The notes beneath the pieces are model-generated. The model saw nothing but the letters and a program-made list of their open reading frames with translations, was not told the origin of the DNA and did no database searches. This document shows, one piece after another, positions 42,285 through 43,144 of a stretch of 43,144 nt of DNA. The DNA is from Roseivirga sp. UBA6061 (GTDB lineage Bacteria; Bacteroidota; Bacteroidia; Cytophagales; Cyclobacteriaceae), in assembly GCA_002427745.1 (NCBI GenBank), contig DIYF01000098.1:1-43144 (forward strand), in the 5' to 3' direction. Position 1 is the stretch's first letter. Every line of letters begins with the position of its first letter. Both the position numbers and the translations under genes were made by a program.

Positions 42285-42398
42285 CTACTTGGTGCTCTTC
42301 TTTCTCTTCGGCAGGGCTATCTTCTTGCCTGCGATGCTGTAGATGCCAATCCCTGTGGCAATTACCGCTGCTGTGAATATTAACGTTTTCGTTCTCAT
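42285..42398 (-). CDS. Small membrane protein (37 aa)
   Basis: An ORF of 37 codons, too short for standard length cut-offs. It starts MRTKTLIFTAAVIATGIGIY and ends SIAGKKIALPKRKKSTK. A single hydrophobic helix (about 6-23) sits between short basic ends, as in small inner-membrane proteins. It has its own downstream intrinsic terminator (42210-42234), which supports a real transcription unit. Function unknown; such peptides often bind larger membrane complexes. Confidence 0.6.
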   Translation of the reverse strand: MRTKTLIFTAAVIATGIGIYSIAGKKIALPKRKKSTK

Positions 42399-42776
42399 TT
42401 TCTATTATTTGGGCGTTACTCTATGTATACGACAATCCTTGTGCCAAGTTGGTTCGACTCGTCAAAAAATATTCTTTATTCTTTGAATAATCTCCTCATT
42501 AATGACAACCCGAAAGACCTGAATCCCTTAGCACTGCCGGATATTTTTTTAACATTTTTTAATCTGTTTTAACACTTAGTGCTCTCTCAGCAACAGAGGT
42601 AATCGGTCTGACCCAATTTTCACGATACTGCCGATGTCATATAGCCTACTTTACATAACAGCCTTGTTGGCCGCTGTTCCTCCACTAATCAGTTTTTGAT
42701 TTTGCTCCCCTCTTTTCTTTTCTATCTTCCAGCGACCAACAAACTGTTTCTGTAAACTGTATCAACCTTTATTACT
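42399..42776. other. 378-bp spacer between divergent genes
   Basis: The gap between the small membrane protein gene (minus) and the M28-like gene (plus). It is A/T rich with T-runs near 42545-42560. I see no convincing promoter match, repeat or RNA gene in it. A 21-codon hydrophobic frame at 42634-42699 is not supported by context. Confidence 0.5.
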
Positions 42777-43144
42777 ATGAAGACTACACGCAAAGGCCTG
42801 ATGTTACTACTTGGAATTACATTTTTTTTCAATGTTTTTTCGAGACAGGCTCCTCCGGCCATCGATACACGTATTTATGATATCATAGAGGCTACCTCAG
42901 CGGAAAGACTCGAAGCAGACATTCGAAAGCTCGCTAACTTTGGTACCCGGAATACTTTCTCCGACACCCTTTCTGATACCCGCGGTATCGGGGCAGCCAG
43001 GAGGTGGATCAAAGCCGAGTTTGAAAAGATATCTGCCGCGTGTGGAAATTGCCTGGAGGTTTTTTATCAGAAGGACCTGGTCACCAAAGAGGGGAACAGG
43101 CGGGTACCGCACGATGCCTGGGTGGTTAATGTAGTAGCCGTGCT
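42777..43144 (+). CDS. M28-like peptidase, N-terminal part (cut by window end)
   Basis: Partial gene, 122 codons seen, continuing past the window. A signal-peptide-like start (MKTTRKGLMLLLGITFFFNVFS) leads into a segment typical of M28-family exopeptidase N-termini: LEADIRKLANFGTRNTFS, DTRGIGAARRWIKAEFEKI, and WVVNVVAVL where the metal-binding core usually begins. The catalytic zinc ligands lie beyond the edge and cannot be checked. Confidence 0.75.
   Translation, partial: MKTTRKGLMLLLGITFFFNVFSRQAPPAIDTRIYDIIEATSAERLEADIRKLANFGTRNTFSDTLSDTRGIGAARRWIKAEFEKISAACGNCLEVFYQKDLVTKEGNRRVPHDAWVVNVVAV

Noticed and set aside
42634..42699. 21-codon hydrophobic plus-strand frame (MSYSLLYITALLAAVPPLISF)
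   Set aside because: No supporting signals; could be chance in a T-rich spacer.

Overview
The window looks like chromosome of a free-living Bacteroidota, most likely a Cytophagales relative (Fulvivirga/Marivirga/Roseivirga-like). The grounds are recognised protein content: SusC-style carboxypeptidase-regulatory and TonB-box modules, lipoproteins ending in short Cys lipoboxes, a DUF2851 protein, a YfbK-like VWA protein, a type 2 PyrF and a divergent aroQ/xerD pair. Shine-Dalgarno sites are weak and one promoter fits the Bacteroidota TTTG/TAnnTTTG type. No rRNA, prophage, CRISPR or intact transposase is visible. The assignment is inference from families, not from a marker gene.

Region 1 (1-10.3 kb): a tRNA-Leu(CAG) with terminator; an ECF sigma factor overlapping a membrane protein that joins an anti-sigma-like head to a carboxypeptidase-regulatory domain and a TonB C-terminal domain; divergently, a VWA protein that itself carries a SusC-like TonB-box segment. 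Then come an NRAMP-family transporter lacking the canonical metal ligands, a secreted endonuclease/exonuclease/phosphatase lipoprotein, a repeat-packed 412-bp spacer, and small secreted or cytosolic proteins (M28 peptidase, MmcQ/YjbR, PEGA lipoprotein).

Region 2 (10.3-21.4 kb): an aromatic amino acid supercluster. A PLP aminotransferase and tyrA run leftward. Rightward is a complete trp operon (trpE-G-D-C-F-B-A) followed by a DAHP synthase. It is preceded by an 18-aa leader peptide with three consecutive Trp codons, an intrinsic terminator and a consistent alternative (antiterminator) pairing, i.e. a ribosome-mediated attenuator. Two extra genes interrupt the operon: a four-helix-bundle (S23/Avd-like) gene bounded by terminal inverted repeats between trpE and trpG, and a GNAT acetyltransferase preceded by a palindromic repeat between trpF and trpB. 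Most trp gene junctions carry some repeat-like insert.

Region 3 (21.4-31.4 kb): an uncharacterised HEAT-repeat protein, a secreted esterase/lipoprotein pair, a tandem pair of paralogous lipoproteins, a thiamine-binding-type small protein, trmN6, rnhA, two unknown proteins, aroQ, xerD and corA. Spacers here contain short-word repeats (GTTGAAT) and inverted repeats.

Region 4 (31.5-43.1 kb): pyrD; an ftsK-lolA-pyrF-DUF2851-acetyltransferase run; trhO with a nucleoside phosphorylase; two small membrane or secreted unknowns; a 37-codon small membrane protein gene with its own terminator; and the start of an M28 peptidase cut by the window edge.

The best candidates for something not well described are the TIR-bounded four-helix-bundle module inside the trp operon, the trp attenuator with a possibly leaderless leader peptide, and the sigma / anti-sigma-TonB / TonB-box-VWA trio.
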